Shown here in pieces: positions 45,465 through 53,936 of a stretch of 64,000 nucleotides of DNA. How positions within the stretch are numbered: the stretch's first letter is position 1; each line of letters opens with the position of its first letter. The notes under the pieces were generated by a model, which saw only the letters and a program-made list of their open reading frames with translations, was not told the origin of the DNA and made no database searches. Source of the stretch: Cognataquiflexum aquatile (GTDB taxonomy: Bacteria > Bacteroidota > Bacteroidia > Cytophagales > Cyclobacteriaceae); assembly GCF_003316845.1 (NCBI RefSeq), contig NZ_QMIK01000006.1, positions 62,001-126,000 on the forward strand. Direction: 5' to 3'. A program made the translations under genes and the position numbers.

Positions 45465-46628
45465 ATGTTTTACCTCGTTGGAATCGTCATTATTTTTTTC
45501 CTAGCTTTGATATTGCTGTCAAAAAAAAATAAAAGTGAAGCAGACTCAATTCTCGTAATTTGGTTTTTTTTTATTGGGATCCATTTGAGTTTGTACTATT
45601 GGCATTCAACTGGGAACTACATCCATTTCCCCTACCTCTTGGGGATAGAGTTGCCCTTGCCATTAGTTCATGGCCCCTTTTTGTACTTATATACAGCATC
45701 CTTGACCCGGCAAGTCAAAAATAAAAGATCCAGTTGGCTTCATTTTCTACCTACTTTACTGACATATGGATACTTTGCACCATTTTACCTTTCTTCCAGT
45801 TTGGAGAAAATTGAAGTCTATAAAAATGAAGGCCTGGTTTACCAAAGAGAATTAGAAATGGTGCTACTAGCTATCATAGTCTCAGGGATTGGATATGTGG
45901 TTGCAGCTTCTTTATTAATTATTGATCATAAAAAGAACATTTCAGATCAATTCTCCTACACAGAAAAAATCAATTTAGATTGGTTAAAATATTTGATTGT
46001 AGGCATTGGGGTAATCTGGGTAACAATCATTTTTGGCGAGGATACTTTGACTTTTTCTTCCATTGTGCTTTTTGTAATTTTTATCGGATACTTTGGAATC
46101 AATCAGGTTGGGATATTTACCCAAACCAACATTTCCCCAAATAAGGAAACCCATGGATTTAATGCTGATTTTAGGAATCAGGTAGCAATGAATTCTACTC
46201 CAGAAACTGAATCAAAAGAGGTTAAATCTCAATCCAACCTTGTCAAATACGAAAAATCAAGTTTAACCGAAACCCAAATCAGTCAAATCCACTTTCAATT
46301 AGACCTGCTAATGTCGGAGGATAAAATTTTTAAGGATCCTGAATTGACACTTTTTTCACTTGCCCAGCAGATGGGTGTTCATCCCAATAATTTATCCCAG
46401 GTGATCAACTCTGTTGAAAACAAAAATTTTTACGATTACATCAACACCTTCCGAATAAAGGAATTCAAAGACATGGTGTTCCTTCCCGAAAACCAAAAAT
46501 ACACATTGCTCTCCCTCGCTTTTGATTGTGGTTTCAATTCGAAAACCTCCTTCAACCGCAACTTCAAGAAAGTTACAAACCTATCGCCTTCCGAATTTCT
46601 CAGCCAAGCAAAAGTCAATCTCAAATAG
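45465..46628 (+). CDS. membrane-bound AraC-family transcriptional regulator
   Basis: The first 220 residues hold about seven membrane helices (FYLVGIVIIFFLALILLS, then WFFFIGIHLSLYYW and others). A linker precedes a C-terminal AraC DNA-binding domain: LTLFSLAQQMGVHPNNLSQV is the first helix-turn-helix and LLSLAFDCGFNSKTSFNRNF the second, with VTNLSPSEF after it. It probably senses a signal at the membrane and controls nearby genes, perhaps the hydrolase and outer-membrane protein that follow. By eye the gene is more AT-rich than the flanks. Confidence 0.9.
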   Translation: MFYLVGIVIIFFLALILLSKKNKSEADSILVIWFFFIGIHLSLYYWHSTGNYIHFPYLLGIELPLPLVHGPFLYLYTASLTRQVKNKRSSWLHFLPTLLTYGYFAPFYLSSSLEKIEVYKNEGLVYQRELEMVLLAIIVSGIGYVVAASLLIIDHKKNISDQFSYTEKINLDWLKYLIVGIGVIWVTIIFGEDTLTFSSIVLFVIFIGYFGINQVGIFTQTNISPNKETHGFNADFRNQVAMNSTPETESKEVKSQSNLVKYEKSSLTETQISQIHFQLDLLMSEDKIFKDPELTLFSLAQQMGVHPNNLSQVINSVENKNFYDYINTFRIKEFKDMVFLPENQKYTLLSLAFDCGFNSKTSFNRNFKKVTNLSPSEFLSQAKVNLK

Positions 46629-46719
46629 AATTCAAGAAATTAGGTGCCACCTTTCATTTCGGGGCGATAAAGAAACCCAATACCCTCATTCTTGCATGAA
46701 ATTTTAAATTAAAAATGAC

Positions 46720-47709
46720 ATGAGGTTTAAGGTATTGCTTTTTGCTATTTCTATTTTTTGCTTATTTATAATTGGTTGCAGCGATGATTTAAGCATCCAT
46801 CAACCTGGGAATCTGGTGCTCAAAACTGTTGATGAAAATCCTGCTCTTCCATCGGTTTCAATAAATGGTACAAGGCTGCACGCTGAGGCATTCGGGAATC
46901 CCAAAGATCCGATGTTGGTGTTTCTACATGGAGGCCCAGGCGGGGATTACCGCAATGCACTATCCGTAAAGCAATTTGCTGGGAATGGGTTTTATGTTGT
47001 TTTTTACGATCAAAGAGGTTCTGGATTGTCAAGGAGACATCCAAAAAACAGCTATACTATAGATATCATGTTTGAGGATCTCCGCGCTGTCATTGATTTC
47101 TATAGAACAGATCCCAATCAAAAGATTTTCCTTTTTGGACATTCTTGGGGTGGGATCTTAGCTGCTGGATATATCGATAAATACCCTGAAAAAATCGATG
47201 GGGCTATTTTTGCCGAACCTGGAGGATTTACCTGGAAACATCTCGAAGAGTACAGCAACCAATCAAGGGGGTTGAACCTATTTTCTGAGCCTGTATCTGA
47301 TGTGATGTATTTGGATCAATTTCTCACGGGAAAAGAAAATGACCATGAGCTATTGGATTACAAGCTGAACATTTCATCTAGTTTTACTTATGCTCCCGGA
47401 AATGCTGAAGGAATCGAAGGTCCGTCTCCGACATGGAGAAATGGTTCAGTGGTTTTGAACAGTCTTGGATCAATTGCAGCCAGAGATGGGTATGATTTCA
47501 CCCAAAACCTAAATCAATATAATACCAAAGTCCTGTTCATTTATGGAGAATCAAACACTGCCTATGGACGAGAGGGGGCTGAAAAGGAAGCTGATTTTTT
47601 TAAGGTAAGTCAGGTAACCGGGATTCCGGATACCGGGCACGAGATGATTTACTTCAAGTGGAACAGTGTATATCCTGTTGTATTGGAATACCTTAATTCT
47701 TTGAAATAA
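46720..47709 (+). CDS. lipoprotein alpha/beta hydrolase (S33 peptidase-like)
   Basis: A lipoprotein signal with Cys20 (IFCLFIIGCSDD) precedes an alpha/beta-hydrolase domain. The oxyanion loop is FLHGGPGGDYRNA, the nucleophile elbow is FLFGHSWGGILAAGY (Ser142), DQRGSGLSRRHP is the family loop and His307 is in PDTGHEMIYF. The usual catalytic Asp position reads IYGESNTAYG, so the acid residue may be Glu or lie elsewhere. The closest named class is proline iminopeptidase. It is followed 6 bp later by the next gene. Confidence 0.85.
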   Translation: MRFKVLLFAISIFCLFIIGCSDDLSIHQPGNLVLKTVDENPALPSVSINGTRLHAEAFGNPKDPMLVFLHGGPGGDYRNALSVKQFAGNGFYVVFYDQRGSGLSRRHPKNSYTIDIMFEDLRAVIDFYRTDPNQKIFLFGHSWGGILAAGYIDKYPEKIDGAIFAEPGGFTWKHLEEYSNQSRGLNLFSEPVSDVMYLDQFLTGKENDHELLDYKLNISSSFTYAPGNAEGIEGPSPTWRNGSVVLNSLGSIAARDGYDFTQNLNQYNTKVLFIYGESNTAYGREGAEKEADFFKVSQVTGIPDTGHEMIYFKWNSVYPVVLEYLNSLK

Positions 47710-47715
47710 CATTCT

Positions 47716-48399
47716 ATGAAAACATTGAAAATTGTTCTTCTTTTTGCTTTCACTTTTGTGATTTTACCAAAGTTATATTCCCAAAATATCAATTGGGAAA
47801 GCTTACAAAAAAATCAAAAACACATCGCCCATTTCAATGGTCATTGGGAATATGCACTTGGTTTTGGGGCAGCTTATGGTTATCAATTAAATTCCAAAAC
47901 CCCTGTAGTTTTGAATGCTTCTTTTTCCAAACCGGCCGGAGAGAAGGTTTTGGATGATTTTAAAACCAGAATAGGTGCTCAATTTCGTATTATGAAAATC
48001 AATACTTTCCAGGTAACTGCTAGTGTTCAGGCAATTTATAGAAGATATCAAAATCCTTTGGTCAGGATACAGAATTTTGGAAGTGAATTGGGATTGAATG
48101 TGGGGTATTTTAGGCCCAGATTTTTTATTGCAGGAGAGTTCGGTTTTGATAAAGCCATACTTACCAATTTCAAACATGCTGAAAGTTTCAAAACAAATTT
48201 TGATCCTGATGTCAGAGATGGTTGGTACCAGCCCAGCACAGGTGGAAATTTTAACTATGGAATTGTATCCGGATACTCATTTGGTCAAAGTGACATCACG
48301 TTTAAAATAGGAATGGTGCTCTCTCAAGACTTAAAAACAACCCCATTTGTTCCCTTTTATGCCCAATTGGGATATAACTTTAGGTTTGGAGGAAAATAA
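47716..48399 (+). CDS. probable outer-membrane beta-barrel protein, unknown function
   Basis: The 227-residue protein has a signal peptide (KIVLLFAFTFVILPKLYS) and alternating hydrophobic patterns that fit a small beta-barrel (FGAAYGYQLNSKTPVVLNAS, IGAQFRIMKINTFQVTASV). It ends PFYAQLGYNFRFGGK, an aromatic outer-membrane-protein-like C-terminus. I cannot name the family. It is 6 bp after the hydrolase gene and so probably in one operon with it. Confidence 0.7.
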   Translation: MKTLKIVLLFAFTFVILPKLYSQNINWESLQKNQKHIAHFNGHWEYALGFGAAYGYQLNSKTPVVLNASFSKPAGEKVLDDFKTRIGAQFRIMKINTFQVTASVQAIYRRYQNPLVRIQNFGSELGLNVGYFRPRFFIAGEFGFDKAILTNFKHAESFKTNFDPDVRDGWYQPSTGGNFNYGIVSGYSFGQSDITFKIGMVLSQDLKTTPFVPFYAQLGYNFRFGGK

Positions 48400-48428
48400 G
48401 TTCTTTAGTATTGGATTTTAAATTGTTC

Positions 48429-48471
48429 ACAAAATAGTCTTATTCACGTTGGCTGAACAAGACTATTTTGT
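48429..48471 (+). terminator. hairpin after the beta-barrel gene
   Basis: A 13-bp perfect stem (ACAAAATAGTCTT at 48429-48441 with 48459-48471) encloses a 17-nt loop. No long T-run follows, so termination is likely but not certain. Confidence 0.5.
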
Positions 48472-48551
48472 AAGCCGAATTGATGCTTCATCAAAATTGA
48501 AATTATTTTTTTATCCTGCTTCCTTTCCCCCAAAAAAACCATCCTTCCTTC

Positions 48552-48581
48552 TTGCTAGTTAAATTGCCTGTAGTAACTTTG
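48552..48581 (+). promoter_or_regulatory. promoter of the his operon leader
   Basis: TTG at 48552-48554, a 19-nt spacer and TAACTTTG at 48574-48581 fit the Bacteroidota primary-sigma consensus well. Transcription should start only a few bases before the leader ATG at 48590. Confidence 0.7.
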
Positions 48582-48589
48582 CCGACGCA

Positions 48590-48673
48590 ATGAAAAGTAA
48601 GGTATCATATCGTACATCTTTTTCTGTCCACATCATCCTCGGTGGGGCACATCATTTGCATCATTCCTCCTAA
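48590..48673 (+). CDS. hisL: his operon leader peptide (five His codons)
   Basis: ATG at 48590 opens a 27-codon frame that stops with TAA at 48671-48673. Its second half contains five histidines (His14, His21, His22, His24, His25) and reads VHIILGGAHHLHHSS. Such runs of the regulated amino acid define leader peptides of attenuated his operons: ribosome stalling at His codons when charged tRNA-His is low lets transcription go on. It lies 107 bp before hisG. There is almost no room for a ribosome site between the predicted transcript start and the ATG, so translation would be nearly leaderless. Confidence 0.85.
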   Translation: MKSKVSYRTSFSVHIILGGAHHLHHSS

Positions 48674-48686
48674 GGAGGAAATTTTT
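48664..48686 (+). promoter_or_regulatory. candidate attenuator hairpin at the leader stop codon
   Basis: TTCCTCC (48664-48670) pairs with GGAGGAA (48674-48680), with the leader stop codon TAA as the loop, followed by ATTTTT. A ribosome stalled at the His codons would cover the left arm. A second hairpin (GGCTGT at 48705-48710 with ACAGCC at 48723-48728) lies downstream. Which one is the terminator and which the antiterminator cannot be decided without folding. Confidence 0.5.
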
Positions 48687-48780
48687 GACATATCGCCCGC
48701 GGACGGCTGTTGGTATATCTTTACAGCCCTATCATCCAAAATTCTTATTGGCATTTTGATACTAAACGTATATTGCACCC

Positions 48781-49641
48781 ATGAATTCAATTATCCGAAT
48801 AGCCGTACAAAAAAGCGGCAGACTAAGTGAAGATTCCCTCAGCCTCATCAAGGAATGTGGCATCAAATTTTATAACGGAACCGGCAAACTCAAGTCTGCT
48901 TCCACCAATTTCCCTATTGAATTCCTTTTTTTGAGGGATGATGATATTCCGGGATATGTCTCTGATGGCGTAGCTGATCTTGGTATTGTGGGGGAAAATG
49001 AATTGGTCGAAAAGGACAAAGATGTCACCGTGCTCAAGAAATTGGGTTTCTCCAAATGCCGGCTTTCTCTTGCCATTCCCAAAGGGGAAGAATATGAAGG
49101 AATCAGTTATTTTGATGGAAAAAGCATTGCAACTTCCTATCCAAAGATTCTTGGTGACTACCTCAAATCCCAAAATATATCAGCCGAAATCCATGAAATC
49201 AGCGGTTCTGTGGAGATTGCGCCAAGTATAGGTTTGGCACAAGGCATTTGCGATATTGTAAGTTCGGGTTCAACCCTGATGATGAACGGACTCAAAGAAG
49301 TGGAGGAAATCTTCAAATCCGAGGCCGTCCTCATTGGAAATAAATCCCTTACTGAAAAAAAATTAGCGATCGTGGACAAACTTCTCTTTAGGATGAATGC
49401 TGTCCAAAAAGGGAAAAGCAACAAATACGTTCTTCTAAATGCCCCCAACGCTTCTTTGGACAAAATCATCGCCCTGATTCCAGGAATGAGGAGTCCAACG
49501 ATCCTGCCATTGGCAGAAGAAGGTTGGTCCTCTGTGCATTCGGTATTGAGCGAAGACCAGTTTTGGGAAAACATCGAAGGCCTCCGTGCTGCCGGTGCTG
49601 AAGGGATTTTGGTTGTGCCGATTGAGAAAATGGTTATTTAA
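48781..49641 (+). CDS. hisG: ATP phosphoribosyltransferase (long form)
   Basis: The 286-residue protein catalyses the first step of histidine synthesis (ATP plus PRPP). It starts IRIAVQKSGRLSEDSLSLIK and has the PRPP-loop region SGSVEIAPSIGLAQGICDIVSSG. The C-terminal HisG_C regulatory domain (RSPTILPLAEEGWSSVHSVL) marks the long form that is inhibited by histidine and needs no HisZ. It is the first structural gene after the leader peptide. Confidence 0.96.
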   Translation: MNSIIRIAVQKSGRLSEDSLSLIKECGIKFYNGTGKLKSASTNFPIEFLFLRDDDIPGYVSDGVADLGIVGENELVEKDKDVTVLKKLGFSKCRLSLAIPKGEEYEGISYFDGKSIATSYPKILGDYLKSQNISAEIHEISGSVEIAPSIGLAQGICDIVSSGSTLMMNGLKEVEEIFKSEAVLIGNKSLTEKKLAIVDKLLFRMNAVQKGKSNKYVLLNAPNASLDKIIALIPGMRSPTILPLAEEGWSSVHSVLSEDQFWENIEGLRAAGAEGILVVPIEKMVI

Positions 49642-50010
49642 GACAAGAGATGTGAGATTTGAGACATGAGATTTGAGACATTAGAAGCGAGATTCGAGAA
49701 GATATGTCGAAGGTAGCAGTCTCAGTTACAGATTTACAGATCCACGACCTTTCAAAAACTTGAAAACCTGACAACCTACCTACGGCAGGCAGGCGCGAAG
49801 CAGACAACCATTACAACAACTAAAACAATTACAACCAATAGAACCACTACAACAATTACAACCATAAAAAATGAGACCCTTCGTGCCTCAGGGTGACGGA
49901 CTCGAAGACAATGACAACCTGATAACCTGACAACGCGAAGCAGACAACCACTACAACAATTACAACCACTACAACCATTACAACCAATATTACCACTAGA
50001 ACAATTTTCC
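49642..50010. repeat. repeat-rich spacer between hisG and hisD
   Basis: The 369 bp hold no gene. Bases 49642-49701 are GAGA-type repeats (gagatgtgagatttgagac). Then comes CTGACAAC-type sequence, two blocks of ACAACC/ACAACAATT repeats (about 49799-49866 and 49944-50001) and, between them, a REP-like stretch with GAGACCCTTCGTGCCTCAGG (49871-49890). The motif GACAACGCGAAGCAGAC here recurs downstream of hisB near 53840 with one change. Confidence 0.85.
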
Positions 50011-51303
50011 ATGAAAACCATATACAATCCGACCAAGTCTGAATGGACCAAGGCCTTGCAGAGGCCAATTCAAAAGACAAAAGCCATTGACAAAATCGTC
50101 AAGCCGATCATGAGGAAAGTCGATCGAATGGGGGATAAGGCTTTGAAAAAATTTGCTTTGGAGTATGACCACGTCACGATCAAAAACCTGCTTGTTACCA
50201 ATGAGGAGGTGCTTCAGGCCCGTGAGCAAATTGAACCTAAACTCAAGGAGGCTATATTATTGGCCAAAGACAATATAGAAAAATTCCATGCCGCCCAAGC
50301 CCAACCTGACCTAGTCATGGAAGTAATGGAAGGCGTGACCTGCATGCGTAAATCTGTTCCGATCCAAAGGGTAGGTTTGTACATTCCCGGGGGAACGGCA
50401 CCACTATTTTCCACAGTGCTGATGTTGGGAATCCCTGCAAATCTTGCCGGCTGTGAGGAAATCGTCATCTGCACCCCTCCCGACAAAGAGGGAAATATAC
50501 ACCCGGCCATTCTTTACACTGCCGACCTAATCGGGATTGATAAGATAGTCAAAGCAGGTGGCGCTCAGGCCATTGCAGCGATGACTTTTGGAACCGAATC
50601 TGTTCCGAAGGTGGATAAGATTTTTGGACCGGGCAATCAATATGTAACTGCGGCCAAGCAATTGGCCACTAAAAAAGGGGTAGCCATTGACATGCCGGCA
50701 GGACCTTCTGAGGTTTTGGTATATGCCGACAGCTCTGCAATTCCTTCTTTCGTGGCGGCAGATTTACTTTCACAAGCCGAGCATGGTGTGGATTCGCAGG
50801 TAATTTTGGTGGCTAGTTCCGAAAAAGTAGCCAAAAAAGTGCTCAAAGAAGTGGAAGAACAATTGGAAAATCTGCCACGAAAAGACATTGCCAAGCGTGC
50901 TTTAGACAACTCGGTAGCCGTCGTCATGGGCAAAGAAGAAAATGCCATCGAACTGATCAACGATTATGCGCCGGAGCATTTGATCATCTGCGTCGAAAAC
51001 GAGGATTTTGTAGTTTCCCAGATCGTCAATGCCGGTTCCATCTTTATCGGCAACTTTACACCTGAGTCTGCAGGCGACTATGCCTCCGGTACCAACCATA
51101 CTTTGCCGACTTATGGCTATGCCAAAAACTACAGTGGTGTCTCTTTGGATAGTTTTGTCAAAAAAATCACTTACCAGAAAATCACTGAGAAAGGCATCAA
51201 GAAACTTGGGCCCACTGTGGAAATCATGGCCGCCAATGAATTGCTTGAGGCACACAAGAATGCCGTCAGCATCCGCCTCAAATACCTAAAAGAGAAAAAG
51301 TAA
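50011..51303 (+). CDS. hisD: histidinol dehydrogenase
   Basis: This 430-residue zinc enzyme oxidises histidinol to histidine in two NAD-dependent steps, the last of the pathway. Typical blocks are VGLYIPGGTAPLFSTVLMLG, VDKIFGPGNQYVTAAKQ, DMPAGPSEVLVYAD, DLLSQAEHGVDSQVILV (metal and base residues) and GDYASGTNHTLPTYGYAK. Length is normal. Its TAA overlaps the hisC ATG by one base. Confidence 0.96.
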   Translation: MKTIYNPTKSEWTKALQRPIQKTKAIDKIVKPIMRKVDRMGDKALKKFALEYDHVTIKNLLVTNEEVLQAREQIEPKLKEAILLAKDNIEKFHAAQAQPDLVMEVMEGVTCMRKSVPIQRVGLYIPGGTAPLFSTVLMLGIPANLAGCEEIVICTPPDKEGNIHPAILYTADLIGIDKIVKAGGAQAIAAMTFGTESVPKVDKIFGPGNQYVTAAKQLATKKGVAIDMPAGPSEVLVYADSSAIPSFVAADLLSQAEHGVDSQVILVASSEKVAKKVLKEVEEQLENLPRKDIAKRALDNSVAVVMGKEENAIELINDYAPEHLIICVENEDFVVSQIVNAGSIFIGNFTPESAGDYASGTNHTLPTYGYAKNYSGVSLDSFVKKITYQKITEKGIKKLGPTVEIMAANELLEAHKNAVSIRLKYLKEKK

Positions 51304-52367
51304 TGGCTTTTGATATCCAAAAATTCCTTCGTCCCCATATCCTAACCATCAAACCCTACTCTTCTGCAAGGGATGAATATTCGGGTCATGACGGCGTGTT
51401 TCTTGACGCCAACGAAAATCCTTATGGTTCGCTGACAGGGGAGGCTTTCAACCGATATCCTGATCCTTACCAACAGAAAATCAAATCCAAATTGGCCGTG
51501 ATCAAAGGTGTTTCTCCAAAACAGATATTCTTGGGAAATGGGAGCGACGAAGCCATTGACCTGTTGATGCGCGCCTTTTGCAGTCCGGGAATAGACAATA
51601 TCATTTTGCTTCCTCCAACTTATGGGATGTATGAAGTCTCAGCCTCGATCAATGACATTGCCATCAAAAAGGTTAATCTGACTGAAGACTTTCAACTCAG
51701 ACCAAAAGAAATCCTTGCAGCTACAGATGAAAACACCAAGATTATTTTTGTCTGTTCTCCCAATAATCCGAGTGGCAACAAGATGAAAAGGGAAGCCATA
51801 CGGGAAATTCTGGCAGGCTTTGAAGGATTGGTTGTCGTGGATGAAGCCTATATAGACTTCAGTGACGAGGAAAGTTTTACCACCGAATTGGCACAATATC
51901 CAAACCTTCTTGTCATGCAGACATTCTCCAAAGCTTGGGGACTTGCCAACCTCCGGATCGGGATGGCTTTTGCTTCTGAAGATATCATCAGAATCCTGAA
52001 TCTGATCAAGCCTCCTTACAATATCTCCGGACTGACACAGGAAAAGGTACTTGCGTCTCTTGAGAAAGCAGATGAGATCAGTAAAGTGGTGAAGACTATT
52101 TTGGAAGAAAGAGAACACCTCCAAAAGGATTTGGAAGGTTTGTCATTTATCAAAAAAATCTATCCTTCACATGCAAATTTTCTTTTGGTGAAAGTTCCCG
52201 ATGCCAAGAAAATGTACGATGACTTGGTGTCCAGCAAAATCATTGTCCGCGACCGCTCCAAAGTGGTTTTGTGTGAAGATTGCCTCCGGATTACTGTGGG
52301 AACAAGGGAGGAAAATGAAGCTTTCCTAAATTCATTCCAAAAGCTCGCCGGACAATCTTTGAACTAG
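51303..52367 (+). CDS. hisC: histidinol-phosphate aminotransferase
   Basis: This is a 354-residue class I/II PLP aminotransferase. It opens with LDANENPYGS and has the cofactor sites GNGSDEAIDLLMRAF, SPNNPSGNKM, VVDEAYIDFSDEE and the PLP-lysine motif QTFSKAWGLANLRIG. Arg in LRITVGTREENEAFL binds the substrate phosphate/carboxylate. It transfers the amino group from glutamate in step 7 of histidine synthesis. Translation is coupled to hisD. Confidence 0.95.
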   Translation: MAFDIQKFLRPHILTIKPYSSARDEYSGHDGVFLDANENPYGSLTGEAFNRYPDPYQQKIKSKLAVIKGVSPKQIFLGNGSDEAIDLLMRAFCSPGIDNIILLPPTYGMYEVSASINDIAIKKVNLTEDFQLRPKEILAATDENTKIIFVCSPNNPSGNKMKREAIREILAGFEGLVVVDEAYIDFSDEESFTTELAQYPNLLVMQTFSKAWGLANLRIGMAFASEDIIRILNLIKPPYNISGLTQEKVLASLEKADEISKVVKTILEEREHLQKDLEGLSFIKKIYPSHANFLLVKVPDAKKMYDDLVSSKIIVRDRSKVVLCEDCLRITVGTREENEAFLNSFQKLAGQSLN

Positions 52368-52406
52368 TCCAATAACCTAATAACCAATAACATTTATTTT
52401 ATAATC

Positions 52407-53501
52407 ATGAAAAAAGCACTTTTTATCGACCGGGACGGCACCATCATCGTTGAGCCGCAGACGGATTTTCAGATCGACAGTTTGGAGGATTTGGAGTTTC
52501 TCCCAGGTGTCATTTCCAACCTGAGAAAAATCGCTGAAGAATGTGATTACGAATTGGTCATGGTAACCAATCAGGACGGTATGGGGACAGCTTCTTTTCC
52601 GGAAGAAAACTTTTGGCCGGCACACAACAAGATGATGCTTACCTTGGAAAATGAGGGTGTGAAATTCGCCAAAGTTCACATCGACAAATCTTTTGACCAT
52701 GAAAATCTCCCTACCCGCAAACCGGGAATCGGAATGCTCACGGAGTATTTTGACGGTTCCTATGATTTGGCAAACTCGTATGTGATCGGGGACAGGAAGA
52801 CAGATATCCAATTGGCAAAAAATATGGGAGCCAAGTCCATTTATATCGGAGATCCTGACGATAAAGCGACATTCTGTACCAAAAGTTGGGATGCGATTTA
52901 CAGATTCCTAAGGATGCCGGCAAGGATAGGTGAGGTTTTTCGCAAAACATCCGAAACAGAAATCCATATCCGGGTCAATCTTGACGGCTCAGGAAAATGC
53001 GAAATCTATACCGGATTGCCGTTTTTTGACCACATGCTGGAGCAATTGGGCCGACATGGTGGAACTGACCTGCTGATTGAAGTCAAAGGCGACTTGCATA
53101 TCGATGAGCACCACACGATCGAAGATACTGCTTTGGCTTTGGGTGAAGCATACCTGAAAGCTTTGGGAGACAAAAAAGGCATTTACCGCTATGGTTTCCT
53201 GTTGCCGATGGATGATGTTTTGGCACAGGTGGCATTAGATTTTGGAGGCCGGCCTTGGATAGTTTGGGATGCAGATTTCAAAAGGGAAAAAATCGGAGAC
53301 ATGCCGACAGAGATGTTTTTCCATTTCTTCAAATCCTTTAGCGACACTGCCAAGTGCAACCTGAACATCAAAGCCGAAGGAACCAACGAGCACCATAAAA
53401 TCGAAGCAATCTTCAAAGGCCTCGCCCGCGCTATCAAAATGGGGGTCGCAAAAGATGGTTCGGCTTTGAATCAATTGCCAAGTACTAAGGGCATACTCTA
53501 A
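52407..53501 (+). CDS. hisB: bifunctional histidinol-phosphatase/imidazoleglycerol-phosphate dehydratase
   Basis: The N-terminal 165 residues are an HAD phosphatase ([12 protein letters not shown] with nucleophile Asp8 and Asp10, [36 protein letters not shown]). The C-terminal part is the IGP dehydratase with the metal-binding [35 protein letters not shown] and [18 protein letters not shown]. In E. coli HisB a Cys/His zinc loop follows the second motif; here it reads [17 protein letters not shown] with no cysteine. A 39-bp spacer with AACC-type repeats separates it from hisC. Confidence 0.96.
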   Translation: MKKALFIDRDGTIIVEPQTDFQIDSLEDLEFLPGVISNLRKIAEECDYELVMVTNQDGMGTASFPEENFWPAHNKMMLTLENEGVKFAKVHIDKSFDHENLPTRKPGIGMLTEYFDGSYDLANSYVIGDRKTDIQLAKNMGAKSIYIGDPDDKATFCTKSWDAIYRFLRMPARIGEVFRKTSETEIHIRVNLDGSGKCEIYTGLPFFDHMLEQLGRHGGTDLLIEVKGDLHIDEHHTIEDTALALGEAYLKALGDKKGIYRYGFLLPMDDVLAQVALDFGGRPWIVWDADFKREKIGDMPTEMFFHFFKSFSDTAKCNLNIKAEGTNEHHKIEAIFKGLARAIKMGVAKDGSALNQLPSTKGIL

Positions 53502-53529
53502 TAGCTAATTTGTCCAATTGATTCAATTA

Positions 53530-53559
53530 GTTCAGGTCTTCAGACTTGGACTTTTTTTT
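53530..53559 (+). terminator. terminator of the his operon
   Basis: Arms at 53530-53539 and 53542-53551 pair at ten positions (two G-U) and are followed by eight T (53552-53559). A related 22-bp palindrome at 53570-53591 lacks the T-run. Confidence 0.8.
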
Positions 53560-53569
53560 AGACCTTATT

Positions 53570-53936
53570 GTTCAAGTCTTCAGACGTGAACCATGTCTCA
53601 ATTAAAAATGAGATTCTTCACCACCGCAAGCCCCGGTTTCTAATGACGTGAATATCCAGGTCGTCACACTGATCCGCCGAGGCGGAGAAGTGTCTAAATT
53701 AAGAGATTCTTCACCTTCGCAAGCTGCGGTTCAGAATGACGGAGTACAACAGTCATTCCTTTTTTGAACGTTTTTTTGAAAATGTTTGAAACTCAGAATG
53801 ACGAGTCACCAACCCAACAACCCGACAACCTGACAACCTGACAACGCGCAGCAGACCACAATTACAACCACTACAACCACTACAACAATTACAACTTAAC
53901 CATCTAACCAAATAACCAATAACCATTAACCCCTTT
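53570..53936. repeat. repeat-rich region downstream of hisB
   Basis: It holds the second copy of the 22-bp palindrome (53570-53591) and two related elements that contain GAGATTCTTCACC and end AATGACG (about 53610-53647 and 53702-53741), with a partial third near 53783. It also has a CCTGACAACCTGACAACG-type stretch, ACAACC repeats (53855-53897) and AACC repeats (53898-53934). No gene is supported. Confidence 0.85.
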
